From: Amycolatopsis arida
Lineage (GTDB): Bacteria > Actinomycetota > Actinomycetes > Mycobacteriales > Pseudonocardiaceae
Reading direction: 5' to 3'
Assembly: GCF_900115565.1 (NCBI RefSeq)
Contig: NZ_FOWW01000002.1
Span: 98,100-162,099 of the forward strand
DNA: 64,000 nucleotides
The notes beneath the pieces were generated by a model. It worked only from the letters and a program-made list of their open reading frames with translations. It did not search any database and was not told the origin of the DNA. The first letter of the stretch is position 1. Each line of letters begins with the position of its first letter. Of the stretch, positions 39,061-48,310 are shown piece after piece. Made by a program: the position numbers and the translations under genes.

Positions 39061-39448
39061 GCCGCTACTTCGTCGACGTCGCGAGCAGCTACGACGGCCG
39101 TTCCGCCACCGCGGCCGAGGTCGACGCGGCGCTCGCCGAGGACCCGAGTGACGACCTCGTGCTCCCGACCGGGTTGTTCCTGCTCGGCCACCATCCCGGC
39201 ACCGTACCGGGCGACCACGACGGTCCGGGCGGCGGCGAGGTGCGGGGCCGCGTCGGGGTCCGCGTGCGCGGCGCCGGTGCCACCGAGCTGACCAGGATGT
39301 ACGTCGAGCCGGCCGCGCGCGGCATCCGGCGGCGGCCCGGCACCGCTCCGGGCGGCCGCAGGCGCCGCCCGCGCGCTCGGCGCCAGGGTGGTGCGCCTGG
39401 AACACCCGATCCGAGCCGCATCCTCTGGCCGCACTCCTCCCGCCTCCG

Positions 39449-39497
39449 CTCCTCCCTCGCTGGCGCTCGGTCGATGCTCGGCGGTCGTCGCACGGCG
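39449..39497 (+). repeat. Insert copy 2 in the GNAT pseudogene
   Basis: This block differs from copy 1 at only three of 49 positions and lies in the same orientation 437 bp downstream, directly before the codons for ALYIRHGY. A related, partly duplicated prefix (CTCCTCC twice) precedes it. Near-identity shows either recent insertion of both or gene conversion between them. Confidence 0.7.
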
Positions 39498-39577
39498 CTC
39501 TACATCCGCCACGGCTACGTGGAGATCCCCGCCTACTCCCACGCCCCCTATGCGGAGCACTGGTACGAGAAGGCCCT

Positions 39578-40582
39578 CTAGCGCGACGCCCAGGCCAGGA
39601 GGTCGTCGGCGGTCATCGTGTTGACCACGTCCCGCGGCCGGACCCCGCACTCGGTGGCACGCACGCACCCGTAGGGCTGCCAGGCGAGCTGGCCGGGGGC
39701 GTGCGCGTCGGTGTCGATGGCGAACCGGCAGCCGATCTCCACCGCGAGGCGGAGCAGCCGCCGCGGCGGGTCCAGCCGTTCCGGGCGCGAGTTGATCTCC
39801 ACGGCGACCCCGTGCTCGCGGCAGGCCCGGAACACCTTCTCCGCGTCGAACTCGGACTCCGGGCGCCCGCGCCCGGTCACCAGCCGGCCCGTGCAGTGCC
39901 CCAGCACGTCCACCAGCGGGTCGCGCACGGCGGCGAGCATGCGCGCGGTCATCTCCGCCTTCGGCATCCGCAGCTTCGAGTGCACGCTGGCGACCACGAC
40001 GTCCAGCTGGGCCAGCAGCTCAAGATCCTGGTCGAGCCGGCCGTCGGGCAGGATGTCCACCTCGATGCCGGTGAGGATCCGGAACGGCGCCACCTCCTCG
40101 TTCAGCCGCGCGACCAGCCGCAGCTGCTCGCGCAGCCGCGCCGCGGACAGCCCGTTGGCCACGGTGAGCCGCGGCGAGTGGTCGGTGAGCACCATCCACT
40201 CGTGCCCGAGCTCGCGGGCGGCCTCGGCCATCACCGGCACCGGGCTGCCGCCGTCCGACCAGTCGGAGTGGGTGTGGCAGTCGCCGCGCAGCGCTGCCCG
40301 CAACGCCCCGCCGTCCGGCAGCTCCGGCGCGCCGCCCTCCACCAGCCTGCGCAGGTACTCGGGGTCTCGCCCGGCCATCGCGTCGGTGATCGCCGCCGCC
40401 GTCGTCCTGCCGATTCCGCCCAGCTCGGTCAGCGTGCCGGCCGCCGCCCGCCGCTCCAGCTCGCCGTCGGGCAGCCGGCGCACCACCGCCGCGGCCCGCC
40501 GGAAGGCCTGCACGCGGTAGGTGGGCGCGCCGGACCGCTCCAGGTGGAAGGCGATCCGCTCCAGCGCGCGTGCCGGGTCCAT
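39578..40582 (-). CDS. PHP-domain phosphoesterase with N-terminal helix-hairpin-helix region
   Basis: A 334-residue protein resembling the C-terminal half of bacterial DNA polymerase X. The N-terminus (FRRAAAVVRRLP, TLTELGGIGRTTAAAITDAM) is an HhH-type DNA-contact region. From residue 100 the PHP metal ligands appear: GDCHTHSDWSDGG, LTDHSPR, GIEVDILPDG, VVASVHSK, GHCTGR and FAIDTDAHAP. There is no polymerase domain. It may trim or dephosphorylate DNA ends. Its stop overlaps the GNAT pseudogene by 4 bp on the opposite strand. Confidence 0.85.
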   Translation of the reverse strand: MDPARALERIAFHLERSGAPTYRVQAFRRAAAVVRRLPDGELERRAAAGTLTELGGIGRTTAAAITDAMAGRDPEYLRRLVEGGAPELPDGGALRAALRGDCHTHSDWSDGGSPVPVMAEAARELGHEWMVLTDHSPRLTVANGLSAARLREQLRLVARLNEEVAPFRILTGIEVDILPDGRLDQDLELLAQLDVVVASVHSKLRMPKAEMTARMLAAVRDPLVDVLGHCTGRLVTGRGRPESEFDAEKVFRACREHGVAVEINSRPERLDPPRRLLRLAVEIGCRFAIDTDAHAPGQLAWQPYGCVRATECGVRPRDVVNTMTADDLLAWASR

Positions 40583-40591
40583 GGCCCGAGG

Positions 40592-41107
40592 TTAGCCGGC
40601 AGGGCGCGGCAGCGCGTGCAACTCGACGTCGGTGAGCTCACCGTCGGTGATCCGGGCGGTGAGGTAGGTGCAGTGCGGCTGGCGCCGCCGGTCGGTCGGC
40701 GAGCCCGGGTTGAGCAGCCGCAACCCGGTGCCGGTCACGCTGTCCCACGGAATGTGGCTGTGCCCGAAGACCAGCACGTCGGTGTCCGGGAAGTCCCGCG
40801 CACAGCGCTGCTCGCGCCCCTTGGCCGGCCCGGTCTCGTGCACCACGGCCAGCCGCAGCCCGGCCAGCTCGACCCGCGCCACCTCCGGCAGCCGGGCGCG
40901 CAGCTCGGGCCCGTCGTTGTTGCCGTACACCCCGACCAACCGGCGGGAGCGGGCCGCCAGCTCGTCGAGCAGCCCGACGTCGACCCAGTCGCCGGCGTGG
41001 ACCACCACGTCGGCGTCGGCGACCTCACGCCACACCTGGTCCGGCAGCCGCCGGGCCCGCTTCGGCACGTGCGTGTCGGCGATGATGAGCAGGCGCATGC
41101 CGGACAA
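40592..41107 (-). CDS. YfcE/MJ0936-type metallophosphoesterase
   Basis: A 171-residue calcineurin-like phosphoesterase. The metal ligands are all visible: IIADTHVPKRA (D, H), VHAGDWVD, YGNNDGPE (GNxD), VVHET and VFGHSHIPWD, ending in LLNPGSPTDRR. The start could be ATG 41107 or the second methionine at 41098. It sits 9 bp upstream of the PHP gene, so two phosphoesterases are co-transcribed. Likely substrates are phosphodiesters or nucleotides. Confidence 0.9.
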   Translation of the reverse strand: MSGMRLLIIADTHVPKRARRLPDQVWREVADADVVVHAGDWVDVGLLDELAARSRRLVGVYGNNDGPELRARLPEVARVELAGLRLAVVHETGPAKGREQRCARDFPDTDVLVFGHSHIPWDSVTGTGLRLLNPGSPTDRRRQPHCTYLTARITDGELTDVELHALPRPAG

Positions 41108-41312
41108 GCCTACTGAACGAGATGAGATCGAACCGCAATGTCGCGCCGGATGCGAACACCGCCGGCGCCACTCCGGTCGGAACCCCGAAAAGCACTGGTG
41201 GACCGAGCTCTCCTTCCCCCGGTAGGGCGAGTCGAGGCGCCCCTTTCACCGGTGCGTATCTTGACGTCTGGAGTCCCGCCGACTCGTCGCCAGCGGACGT
41301 GGAGGGTTTGTC

Positions 41313-43499
41313 TTGCCACAGGACCACCAGTGGCCCGAATCGCACATCGACAACACGGATGTGCTGCCGGCCGTCACCGGCAAGCTCGACGGCACGGTTG
41401 ACGGCAGGAGTGCCGGCACGATCGACGGCAACGCCCAGGACAGCGTTCGGGACAACGTCGACGGCAGGCTCGACGGGAACGTCGGCGGAGACCTCGACGA
41501 GGCCGTCTCCGGGAGCCTGGACGAGCAACACACGGTCCGGCGCCCGCTCCCGGAGGGGGCCACCGACCAGCTCCGGATCCCGAACGTCGTGACCGACCGC
41601 CACGTCCTTCCCGGCGCGACCGACGGCACCGCGTCGACGAGCCACGAGGACGCGCCCACCGAGACCCACGCCCGACTCGGCGGGCCCGAGCCCACCGAGC
41701 AGTTCCACCCCGGTCCGTTCCCCGGCGGGCCGGCCGGGAACGGACCGGTGCCACCGGGAGAGCCGAATGCCCCCGCCGACGCGGGCGAGCCGGGTGAGCC
41801 GGCGGCGCGGCCCCGCTGGCGGCGGCCGGCGCTGATCGGTGCCGCGGCGTTCGGCGTGCTGGCCCTGCTCTACGGCGTCGACCTGCTGGTCAGTCAGGGC
41901 AGCGTGCCGCGGGGCGTCACCGTCGCCGGGGTCGACGTCGGCGGCATGAGCAAGGCCAGCGCCGAGCGGGAGCTGCGCGACCAGCTCGAGCCGCGGCTGT
42001 CCCAGCCGGTGCCGTTCCGCGCCGGCGACGTCGAGGACACGCTCGACCCCGGGCAGGCGGGCCTGAAACTGGACTGGGCCGGCACCGTGGAGCAGGCCGG
42101 CGACCAGCCGTTGAACCCGTTCACCCGGCTGTTCTCGTTCTTCACCATGCGTGAGGTGGGCGTGGTGACCGCGGCCGAGCCCAACCAGCTGCGGAACGCG
42201 ATGGACGACCTGCACGCGAAGGTCGACCGCGAACCGGTGGAGGGCACGATCCGCTTCGAGGGCGCCACCCCGATCCCGGTCGACCCGGAGCAGGGGCAGC
42301 AACTCGACGCCGAGGGCGCCACCCAGGTGGTGCTGGCGCACTGGGCGTCCGATGAGCGGTTGGAGCTGCCGGTGACCGTGACCCCGGTGCGCACCACGCC
42401 CGAGGCGGTGCGCGCCGCGCTGGAGGATTTCGCCAAGCCGGCGGTGTCCGCGCCGGTGGTGGTCAAGGGCGAGGGCAAGGACGGCACGCTCGAGCCCGCG
42501 GAGATCGCCGCCGGGTTGAGCTTCGAGGTCGACGAGCACGGCGCGCTGGTGCCGAAGATCAACCAGGACAAGATCGTCGAAGGGGTGGGTCCCGAGCTCG
42601 CGTCCACCGAGAAGGAGGGCAAGGACGCCCAGATCGTCTTCGAGGGCGGCCGGCCCACCGTGCAGCCGTCCGAGGACGGCAACAAGATCAAGTGGGACAC
42701 CACGCTGGCGCCCATGATGGAGGTGCTCAAGCGGACGGACAACCGCGAGCTGGTCGCGCAGTACGAGAAGAAGCCGGCCGACATCACCACCGAGGAAGCC
42801 AACCAACTCGGCATCAACGAAGTGATCGGCGAGTTCACCACCGGCGGGTTCGCGCCGGACTCCGGGGTCAACATCCGGGTGGTGGCGCAGAAGGTCAACG
42901 GCGCGATCGTCAAGCCGAGCGAGACCTTCAGCCTGAACGGCTTCACCGGCCCGCGCGGCACCGCGCAGGGCTACGTGGAGGCCGGCGTGATCAAGGACGG
43001 CGCACCCGGCAGGGAGGTCGGCGGCGGCATCTCCCAGTTCGCCACCACGCTGTACAACGCGGCCTACTTCGCCGGCATGAAGGACGCCGGGCACAAGGAG
43101 CACAGCTACTACATCAGCCGCTACCCCGCCGCGCGGGAGGCGACGGTGTTCCAGAGCCACAGCGGCGCGAGCGTGATCGACCTGAAGTTCACCAACGACT
43201 CCCAGACCGGCGTGGCCATCCAGACGATCTGGACGCCGTCGTCGATCACGGTGAAGCTGTGGGGCACGAAGCGGTACACCGTGGAGTCGGTGACCGGGGA
43301 GCGGCACAACTTCACCGACCCGCCCACGAAGCAGGGACCGCCGACCAACTGCCACCCGAGCAACGGCGCACCGGGCTTCACGGTCACCGACACCCGGATC
43401 ATCAAGGACGTGAACACCGGCAGGGAGATCCGCCGGGAGAACCGCACCGTGCGGTACAACCCGCAGCCGAAGATCGTCTGCGGCGGCGACGGCGAGTAA
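41313..43499 (+). CDS. VanW/YoaR family membrane-anchored protein with repetitive acidic N-terminus
   Basis: A 728-residue protein. Residues 1-165 are cytoplasmic, acidic and low-complexity, with reiterated DG pairs (LDGTVDG, GTIDG, NVDGRLDG). One transmembrane helix, LIGAAAFGVLALLYGVDLLV, lies near 172-191. Outside the membrane are two peptidoglycan-binding-4-like modules (VAGVDVGGMSKASAERELRD and a second near 355) and a C-terminal VanW domain with ETFSLNGFTGPRGTAQGY and GREVGGGISQFATTLYNAAY. Start TTG 41313 follows GGAGGG. It probably acts at the cell wall; the enzymatic role is undefined in the family. Confidence 0.87.
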   Translation: MPQDHQWPESHIDNTDVLPAVTGKLDGTVDGRSAGTIDGNAQDSVRDNVDGRLDGNVGGDLDEAVSGSLDEQHTVRRPLPEGATDQLRIPNVVTDRHVLPGATDGTASTSHEDAPTETHARLGGPEPTEQFHPGPFPGGPAGNGPVPPGEPNAPADAGEPGEPAARPRWRRPALIGAAAFGVLALLYGVDLLVSQGSVPRGVTVAGVDVGGMSKASAERELRDQLEPRLSQPVPFRAGDVEDTLDPGQAGLKLDWAGTVEQAGDQPLNPFTRLFSFFTMREVGVVTAAEPNQLRNAMDDLHAKVDREPVEGTIRFEGATPIPVDPEQGQQLDAEGATQVVLAHWASDERLELPVTVTPVRTTPEAVRAALEDFAKPAVSAPVVVKGEGKDGTLEPAEIAAGLSFEVDEHGALVPKINQDKIVEGVGPELASTEKEGKDAQIVFEGGRPTVQPSEDGNKIKWDTTLAPMMEVLKRTDNRELVAQYEKKPADITTEEANQLGINEVIGEFTTGGFAPDSGVNIRVVAQKVNGAIVKPSETFSLNGFTGPRGTAQGYVEAGVIKDGAPGREVGGGISQFATTLYNAAYFAGMKDAGHKEHSYYISRYPAAREATVFQSHSGASVIDLKFTNDSQTGVAIQTIWTPSSITVKLWGTKRYTVESVTGERHNFTDPPTKQGPPTNCHPSNGAPGFTVTDTRIIKDVNTGREIRRENRTVRYNPQPKIVCGGDGE

Positions 43500-43679
43500 C
43501 CCACCGTCGCCGCCCACCCCTCCCGCCGGGAACGCGGGGCTCGGCGGGCGGGACGGGCGTGGCGGGCGGATCGTGCTACCGCCCACGGCGACGGGAAACA
43601 TCGACGGGAAACGGAGTGGCCCGGCCGGCGATCTCCTGCCAGGCTGGCGGTAGGTACTCGGCGCTCCCCGGAGGCTCGC

Positions 43680-43874
43680 ATGACCGAAGCAGCACCACCC
43701 ACCGACGACGACGGCGCCCCGGAGGACGACGTCAAGCGCCGGTTCCGCGAGGCACTGGAACGCAAGCAGGCCAGCGCGAAGGCCGGCGCCGCGCACACCG
43801 ACATCGGTCCGAAGGTCACCCACGCGCACGGCCCCGCGGGGCACAAGCGCAACTTCCGCCGCAAGAGCGGCTGA
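43680..43874 (+). CDS. DUF5302 small protein
   Basis: A 64-residue highly charged protein common in actinobacteria: an acidic N-terminus (TDDDGAPEDD), a basic helix VKRRFREALERKQASAKAG, and the invariant tail GPAGHKRNFRRKSG. The ATG follows GGAGGCTCGC. No enzymatic motif is present; the tail suggests nucleic-acid or ribosome contact, which is speculation. A strong hairpin follows 5 bp after its stop. Confidence 0.85.
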   Translation: MTEAAPPTDDDGAPEDDVKRRFREALERKQASAKAGAAHTDIGPKVTHAHGPAGHKRNFRRKSG

Positions 43875-43878
43875 CCGG

Positions 43879-43922
43879 CACCGGCACGGGACCTCACCCG
43901 CGGGTGGCGTCCCGTGCCGGTG
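43879..43922. terminator. Bidirectional hairpin terminator
   Basis: Perfect 14-bp arms (43879-43892 and 43909-43922, CACCGGCACGGGAC and its complement) enclose a 16-nt loop that itself can fold as CACCC-GC-GGGTG. It lies between the convergent DUF5302 and dehydrogenase genes and should end both transcripts. No U-run is present. Confidence 0.82.
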
Positions 43923-43931
43923 ACCGGCGGC

Positions 43932-45008
43932 TCACACCGTGGTGAGGATCGACCGCAGCCGGCCGACCTCGGCCATCCGCCGCTCGGCCAGCCGGTCGGC
44001 GGCCGTCACCGGCGGTACGCCCTCGTCGGCGGCCAGCGCGAACACCGCCTTCGTGGCCTCGTAGATCGAGTTCACCCTGCGCTTGGCGCGCTCGAAGTCG
44101 AAGCCGTGCAGCTCGTCGCTGACCTGGATCACCCCGCCGGCGTTCACCAGGTAGTCGGGCGCGAACAGGATCCCGCGGTCGGCGAGCCGCTTCTCGATGC
44201 CGGCGTGCGCGAGCTGGTTGTTCGCCGCACCGCAGACCACCTTCGTTCGCAGCACGTCGACGGTCTCGTCGTCGAGCACGCCACCCAGCGCGCACGGCGC
44301 GAAGACGTCCAGGTCGGCCCGGATGAGGGCGTCGGCGTCGGCCACCACCTCGATCCCCGGGTACGCCGTCGTGGCCCGCTCGATGGCCCGCTCGGCGACG
44401 TCGCTGATCACCACCTCGGCGCCGGCGTCCACCAGATGCCCGACCAGGATGTGGCCGACCTTGCCGACCCCGGCCACGCCGACCCGGCGGCCGGCCAGGT
44501 CCGGGCTGCCCCAGGTGTGTTCGGCCGAGGCCCGCATGCCCTGGAACACGCCGTAGGCGGTGAGCACGGAGGAGTCGCCGGCCCCGCCGAGGTCGGTCGA
44601 GCGGCCGGTGACGAACCGGCACTCCTTGGCCAGGACGTCCATGTCCCGCACGTAGGTGCCCACGTCGCAGGCGGTGATGTAGCGGCCGCCGAGGGACTGC
44701 ACGAACCGCCCGTAGGCGCGCAGCAGCGCCTCGGACTTGTCGGTGTCCGGGTCACCGATGATCACGGCCTTGCCGCCACCGAGGTCGAGACCGGCCAGCG
44801 CGTTCTTGTACGCCATGCCCTTGGACAGCGCCAGCACGTCGTGGAGCGCCTCGCTCTCCGAGGCGTAGGGGTAGAACCGGGTGCCGCCGAGCGCGGGCCC
44901 GAGCGCGGTCGAGTACACCGCGATGATCGCCTTCAGCCCGGACTGGGCGTCGTGGCAGAACACAACCTGCTCATGGCCGCTGTCGCGGCCGAACACACCT
45001 TCGGTCAC
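43932..45008 (-). CDS. vdh: Glu/Leu/Phe/Val dehydrogenase, valine/leucine type
   Basis: A 358-residue amino acid dehydrogenase deaminating branched-chain amino acids with NAD. The substrate pocket [15 protein letters not shown] is followed by the catalytic lysine region [19 protein letters not shown], and the Rossmann loop is [14 protein letters not shown] near 170. I start at GTG 45008 with AAAGGAG 8 nt upstream. It is divergent from a LysR-type gene, its probable regulator. It would supply branched 2-keto acids for energy or for branched acyl-CoA primers. Confidence 0.9.
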   Translation of the reverse strand: MTEGVFGRDSGHEQVVFCHDAQSGLKAIIAVYSTALGPALGGTRFYPYASESEALHDVLALSKGMAYKNALAGLDLGGGKAVIIGDPDTDKSEALLRAYGRFVQSLGGRYITACDVGTYVRDMDVLAKECRFVTGRSTDLGGAGDSSVLTAYGVFQGMRASAEHTWGSPDLAGRRVGVAGVGKVGHILVGHLVDAGAEVVISDVAERAIERATTAYPGIEVVADADALIRADLDVFAPCALGGVLDDETVDVLRTKVVCGAANNQLAHAGIEKRLADRGILFAPDYLVNAGGVIQVSDELHGFDFERAKRRVNSIYEATKAVFALAADEGVPPVTAADRLAERRMAEVGRLRSILTTV

Positions 45009-45276
45009 GGTGGTGACTCCTTTGTCAACCCCGGCTCGCGACTTGTGGGCGCGGGCCGGCCGGTGGTCGGTTTTCGTCGGCGGCGCCGGGAAGGTCGTTC
45101 CCGCGATGGCGGCCGCTGCTGCAGAACCTAGGGCCCCCGGCGCCCGCACGCCACGGTGGTTCGCCGACGAGGTGCGCCTTCGTGATGATCGCGTGCCCGT
45201 GCCCGCCGGCGCCGGTCGCCGCTCGGCGGTCGCACTCCGTGTGACGACCATCTCACCTTTCCATAGGATGGGCGCT

Positions 45277-46230
45277 ATGGAACTGGAGATCAGGCATCTC
45301 AAGATCCTGACCACCGTCGCCGACCACGGGAGCATCACCCGGGCGGCCTCGGTCCTCGGCGTCTCCCAACCGTCCCTCACCGCCCAGCTGCGCCGCATCG
45401 AGAGCGCGCTCGGCTCGCCGCTGTTCGAGCGCTCCCGCAACGGCGTTCAGCCCACCCCGTTCGGCCGCACGGTGCTCGCCAAGGCGCGCGCGGTGCTCGC
45501 CGAGATGGCCGACCTCCGGCTGCACCAGCCACCGGCCGCGAGCGGCGACGAACCGACCGAGCTGCGCCTCGGCAGCGTGCCGGGCCCGCTGCTGCCGACC
45601 ACGGTGTCCCGCCTCGTCGACGCCGCCGAGCACACGCTCGAGGTGCACGCGCACACCGAGGCGTCGGTGGCCGCGCTGCTCGGCCTGGTGCAGGCGGGAC
45701 GGCTCGACGCGGCGATGGTCGCCCAGATCTCCGGCTTCGAGATCCCCCTGCCGGAGGGGGTCCGGCGGTCGGTGATCGTGCCGGTGGAGCCGGTGTTCGT
45801 GGCGCTGTCCGAGCAGCACCCGCTGGCCGGCAAGGAGGTGGTCGACCTCGCCGAGCTGGCCGACGAGCAGTGGCTGGTGGACCCACAGGAGGACTTCGGT
45901 GGCGCCGCGTTCCTGCGCGCGGCGTGCCGGGACGCCGGGTTCGAGCCGGTGATCGCGCACGAGGTGAGCGACGTGAGCACCGCGCGCGGGTTCCTCACCA
46001 GCGGGCGATGCATCAGCCTGGCGCAGGCCACCTCGCAGGAGGGCAGGGGGATCGTCGTACGGCCGCTGCTGGGCGACCCCCTCACCCTGCGCATGGAGCT
46101 GGTCTGGTCGCCGGCGTGCCCGGTGGACCCGGAGCTGATGCGCCGGTGCGCGGCGGAGGCGTACCTGCGGCTGGTGGACCGCAACCCCAGCTACGAGCGC
46201 TGGTGGGCCGAGCACGGCCAGGTCGGGTGA
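45277..46230 (+). CDS. LysR-family transcriptional regulator
   Basis: A 317-residue LTTR. The winged helix-turn-helix is [47 protein letters not shown] (residues 6-52). The periplasmic-binding-like effector domain starts near 90. I use ATG 45277; ATG 45268 would add three residues. The 268-bp gap to the divergent dehydrogenase must contain its binding site, though I could not pick a convincing T-N11-A motif by eye. The inducer may be a branched-chain amino or keto acid. Confidence 0.9.
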   Translation: MELEIRHLKILTTVADHGSITRAASVLGVSQPSLTAQLRRIESALGSPLFERSRNGVQPTPFGRTVLAKARAVLAEMADLRLHQPPAASGDEPTELRLGSVPGPLLPTTVSRLVDAAEHTLEVHAHTEASVAALLGLVQAGRLDAAMVAQISGFEIPLPEGVRRSVIVPVEPVFVALSEQHPLAGKEVVDLAELADEQWLVDPQEDFGGAAFLRAACRDAGFEPVIAHEVSDVSTARGFLTSGRCISLAQATSQEGRGIVVRPLLGDPLTLRMELVWSPACPVDPELMRRCAAEAYLRLVDRNPSYERWWAEHGQVG

Positions 46231-46427
46231 CGGCTGGAGCCACGAAGGGCACGCGGAGTGCCCGGGCGACGACGCTGCGCCGACACCACGAGTGTTATGG
46301 CCGATTGAGATGACCGTCACACTCGCGGATGAGGCAAGATTTTCACCGAAAGTCACCGACACCCCTGCGGGCTGGGCTTGATCCGGAGATGGGGGCTCCG
46401 ACCCAGGGGTACCTGCGAGGAATCACG

Positions 46428-46706
46428 ATGTCTACAACACTGCAGCAGGTTGCCGCGCCGGTTCCGTCCGGGCGCGGGCTGGCGATCCTCCGGGCCGTGG
46501 CGGCCGGGAGGGTACGCATCGCCGGGGGTGGGGAGACCCGCCTGCTCGTCGACGGGATCGCCTGCAGCGATCAGTTCACCGCGCACCTGTTGTTGCGCGA
46601 CGGCCTCATCGAACCCGCCCCGCCCGAGGGTGCCGGAAGCACGGCTCCGGCACAGCTGACGGCGGCGGGGCGGGCCGTCCTCGCGGCCGCCCATCCCGCG
46701 GCCTGA
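46428..46706 (+). CDS. Small hypothetical protein
   Basis: A 92-residue protein that I do not recognise. It has a helical stretch GRGLAILRAVAAGRVRIAGGG, a short strand region, and LLLRDGLIEPAPP resembling the wing of a winged-helix fold, ending in TAAGRAVLAAAHP. That ending is typical of small PadR/MarR-like DNA-binding modules, but this is weak. The ATG lies downstream of TGCGAGGAA. Gene-like codon use supports it as real. Confidence 0.65.
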   Translation: MSTTLQQVAAPVPSGRGLAILRAVAAGRVRIAGGGETRLLVDGIACSDQFTAHLLLRDGLIEPAPPEGAGSTAPAQLTAAGRAVLAAAHPAA

Positions 46707-46727
46707 GCGCGGCGCGAGGACGAAGCC

Positions 46728-46833
46728 GGGGCCGGTGCGGGTTCCGCGCGTGGAACCCGCACCGGCCCCGAGATCCACGCTCGGGACCGCGAGTTCCACG
46801 GTCCGGACGGCGAGATCCGCGTTCGGGGATGGG
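46728..46833. repeat. 18-bp perfect hairpin joined to four 21-bp-period units
   Basis: A perfect 18-bp inverted repeat (arms 46728-46745 and 46752-46769, loop GCGCGT) lies between convergent genes and can act as a bidirectional terminator. Its right arm is also the first of four units at 46751, 46772, 46793 and 46814, all 21 bp apart and sharing GWTCCRCG, CGG and GCGA positions. The sequence differs from the 33-kb array but has the same period. Confidence 0.75.
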
Positions 46834-46841
46834 TCCCGTGG

Positions 46842-48251
46842 TCAGCGGGGAGCGCGCCGGGTCGCGAGCAGGAGCCGCTCCTCGGCGTCCGCGCCGGCGC
46901 CCACCCTGGGCAGGCGCAGCACCAGCACGACGCCGACCAGCCACCACGCCCCGACGATCACCCACTCGTAGGGCCAGATCAGCTGGGCGGGCAGGCCGGG
47001 CAGGAACAGCACGGCGGTGCCCAGGCTGAGCAGCGCGGCCAACACGCCAACCGGCCACCCCGCGCGCACCCGGAACGGCCGCGGCATGTCCGGCTCGCGG
47101 CGGCGCAGCACCAGGAAGGTGACCGCGACCAGCAGGTAGGCCACGACGATGCTCAGGCTGCCCGCGTCCACCAACCAGACCAGCATCTGTCGGCCGAACA
47201 GCGGCGCGAGCACCGACAGCAGGCCGATGAACAGCACGGCGTTGCTCGGCGTGCCGTACCGCGGGTGCACCTTGGCGAACCAGCGCGGCAGCATGCCCGA
47301 GGAGGCCATCGCGAACACCAGCCGGCTCGCCCCGATCATGAAGCCGTTCCAGCTGGTCAGGATGCCGGCGATGCCGCCGACCACCAGGACCGTGCCCATC
47401 ACCCTGGTGTCCCAGAGCGCGGTCATCGCGTCGGCGGTGGGCAGCTCGGCGGCGGCGACCTCGTCCCGGCCGAGCCCGGAGCCGACGGTCAGCATGATCA
47501 GCACGTACCAGGTCACGGCGAGCGCCACCGAGACCACCAGCAGCGTGCCGATCCGGCGCGGCGGCAGGTTGATCTCGCCCGCCGACTGCGGGATCACGTC
47601 GAAGCCGACGAACAGGAAGGGCGTGGCGACCAGCACGAGCAGCATCCCGGACAGGCCGCCGGAGAACAGCGGCTCCAGGTTGGCGGCCGCACCGCCGGTG
47701 AGCGAACCGGTGAGCAGCAGCACCCCGACGGCGACCAGGAACAGCACCGCGATGGTCTGGAACACCGCGGCCGGGCGCACCCCGACGTAGTTCAGCGCGG
47801 TGATGATCACGGCGCCGGCGATGCCGACCAGCGCCCAGGTGGCGTAGACGTCGTAGCCGGCGACCGACCACAGCCGGCCGGCGGGCAGCTCGGGCACCAG
47901 GTACAGCAGGGTCTGCGGCAGGGCCACCGCCTCGAACGCGACCACCGAGACGTAGCCGAGGACCAGGGTCCAGGACGTGACGAAGGCGGGGCGGGCGCCG
48001 AGCCCGCGCAGGACGTAGTTGTGCTCGCCGCCGGCGGCCGGCATGGCCGACACCAGCTCGGCGTAGGTGAGCCCGACCAGCCCGACGACGACGCCGCCGA
48101 GCACGAAGGCCAGCGCGGCGCCGAGGCTGCCGGCGTCCTCCAGGAAGCCGCCGGTGAGCACGATCCAGCCGAAGCCGATCATCGCGCCGAAGGCGATCGC
48201 GAGCACGTCCAGCCTGCCCAGCACCCGGCTGAATCCATCGTTCCGGGTCAT
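46842..48251 (-). CDS. APC-superfamily amino acid permease
   Basis: A 469-residue transporter with about 12 transmembrane helices. The helix-1 unwound motif is FGAMIGFGWIVLTGGFL, and the family block EINLPPRRIGTLLVV is in the middle. It lies 59 bp downstream of kynureninase on the same strand, so it is probably co-transcribed with tryptophan catabolism. Tryptophan, kynurenine or anthranilate uptake is a reasonable guess, but specificity cannot be read from the sequence. Confidence 0.88.
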   Translation of the reverse strand: MTRNDGFSRVLGRLDVLAIAFGAMIGFGWIVLTGGFLEDAGSLGAALAFVLGGVVVGLVGLTYAELVSAMPAAGGEHNYVLRGLGARPAFVTSWTLVLGYVSVVAFEAVALPQTLLYLVPELPAGRLWSVAGYDVYATWALVGIAGAVIITALNYVGVRPAAVFQTIAVLFLVAVGVLLLTGSLTGGAAANLEPLFSGGLSGMLLVLVATPFLFVGFDVIPQSAGEINLPPRRIGTLLVVSVALAVTWYVLIMLTVGSGLGRDEVAAAELPTADAMTALWDTRVMGTVLVVGGIAGILTSWNGFMIGASRLVFAMASSGMLPRWFAKVHPRYGTPSNAVLFIGLLSVLAPLFGRQMLVWLVDAGSLSIVVAYLLVAVTFLVLRRREPDMPRPFRVRAGWPVGVLAALLSLGTAVLFLPGLPAQLIWPYEWVIVGAWWLVGVVLVLRLPRVGAGADAEERLLLATRRAPR

Positions 48252-48310
48252 CCGCCACTCCCTTCGCTCGGCGAGTGATCAGCAGAGCTTCGGCGCGCGG
48301 AGCGGCGACG

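Larger units (their letters stand above)
38937..39581 (+). pseudogene. GNAT acetyltransferase broken by two copies of a short insert and a frameshift
   Basis: Good GNAT segments are present: TIRVAPMDDPDAVAVL, RYFVDVASSYDGRSATAAEVDAAL, GATELTRMYVEPAARG, then (in the +1 frame) ARALGARVVRLE, and finally ALYIRHGYVEIPAYSHAP. Between VAVL and RYFV there are about 22 foreign residues, and before ALYIRHGY another block. Both come from near-identical DNA (39012-39060 and 39449-39497, 46 of 49 bases the same). A frame change occurs after AARG near 39320. The product is very unlikely to be active. Confidence 0.75.

Noticed and set aside
38937-39581. Annotating the acetyltransferase as intact
   Set aside because: Conserved GNAT segments fall in two different frames and are split by two near-identical inserts, so a functional product is unlikely.
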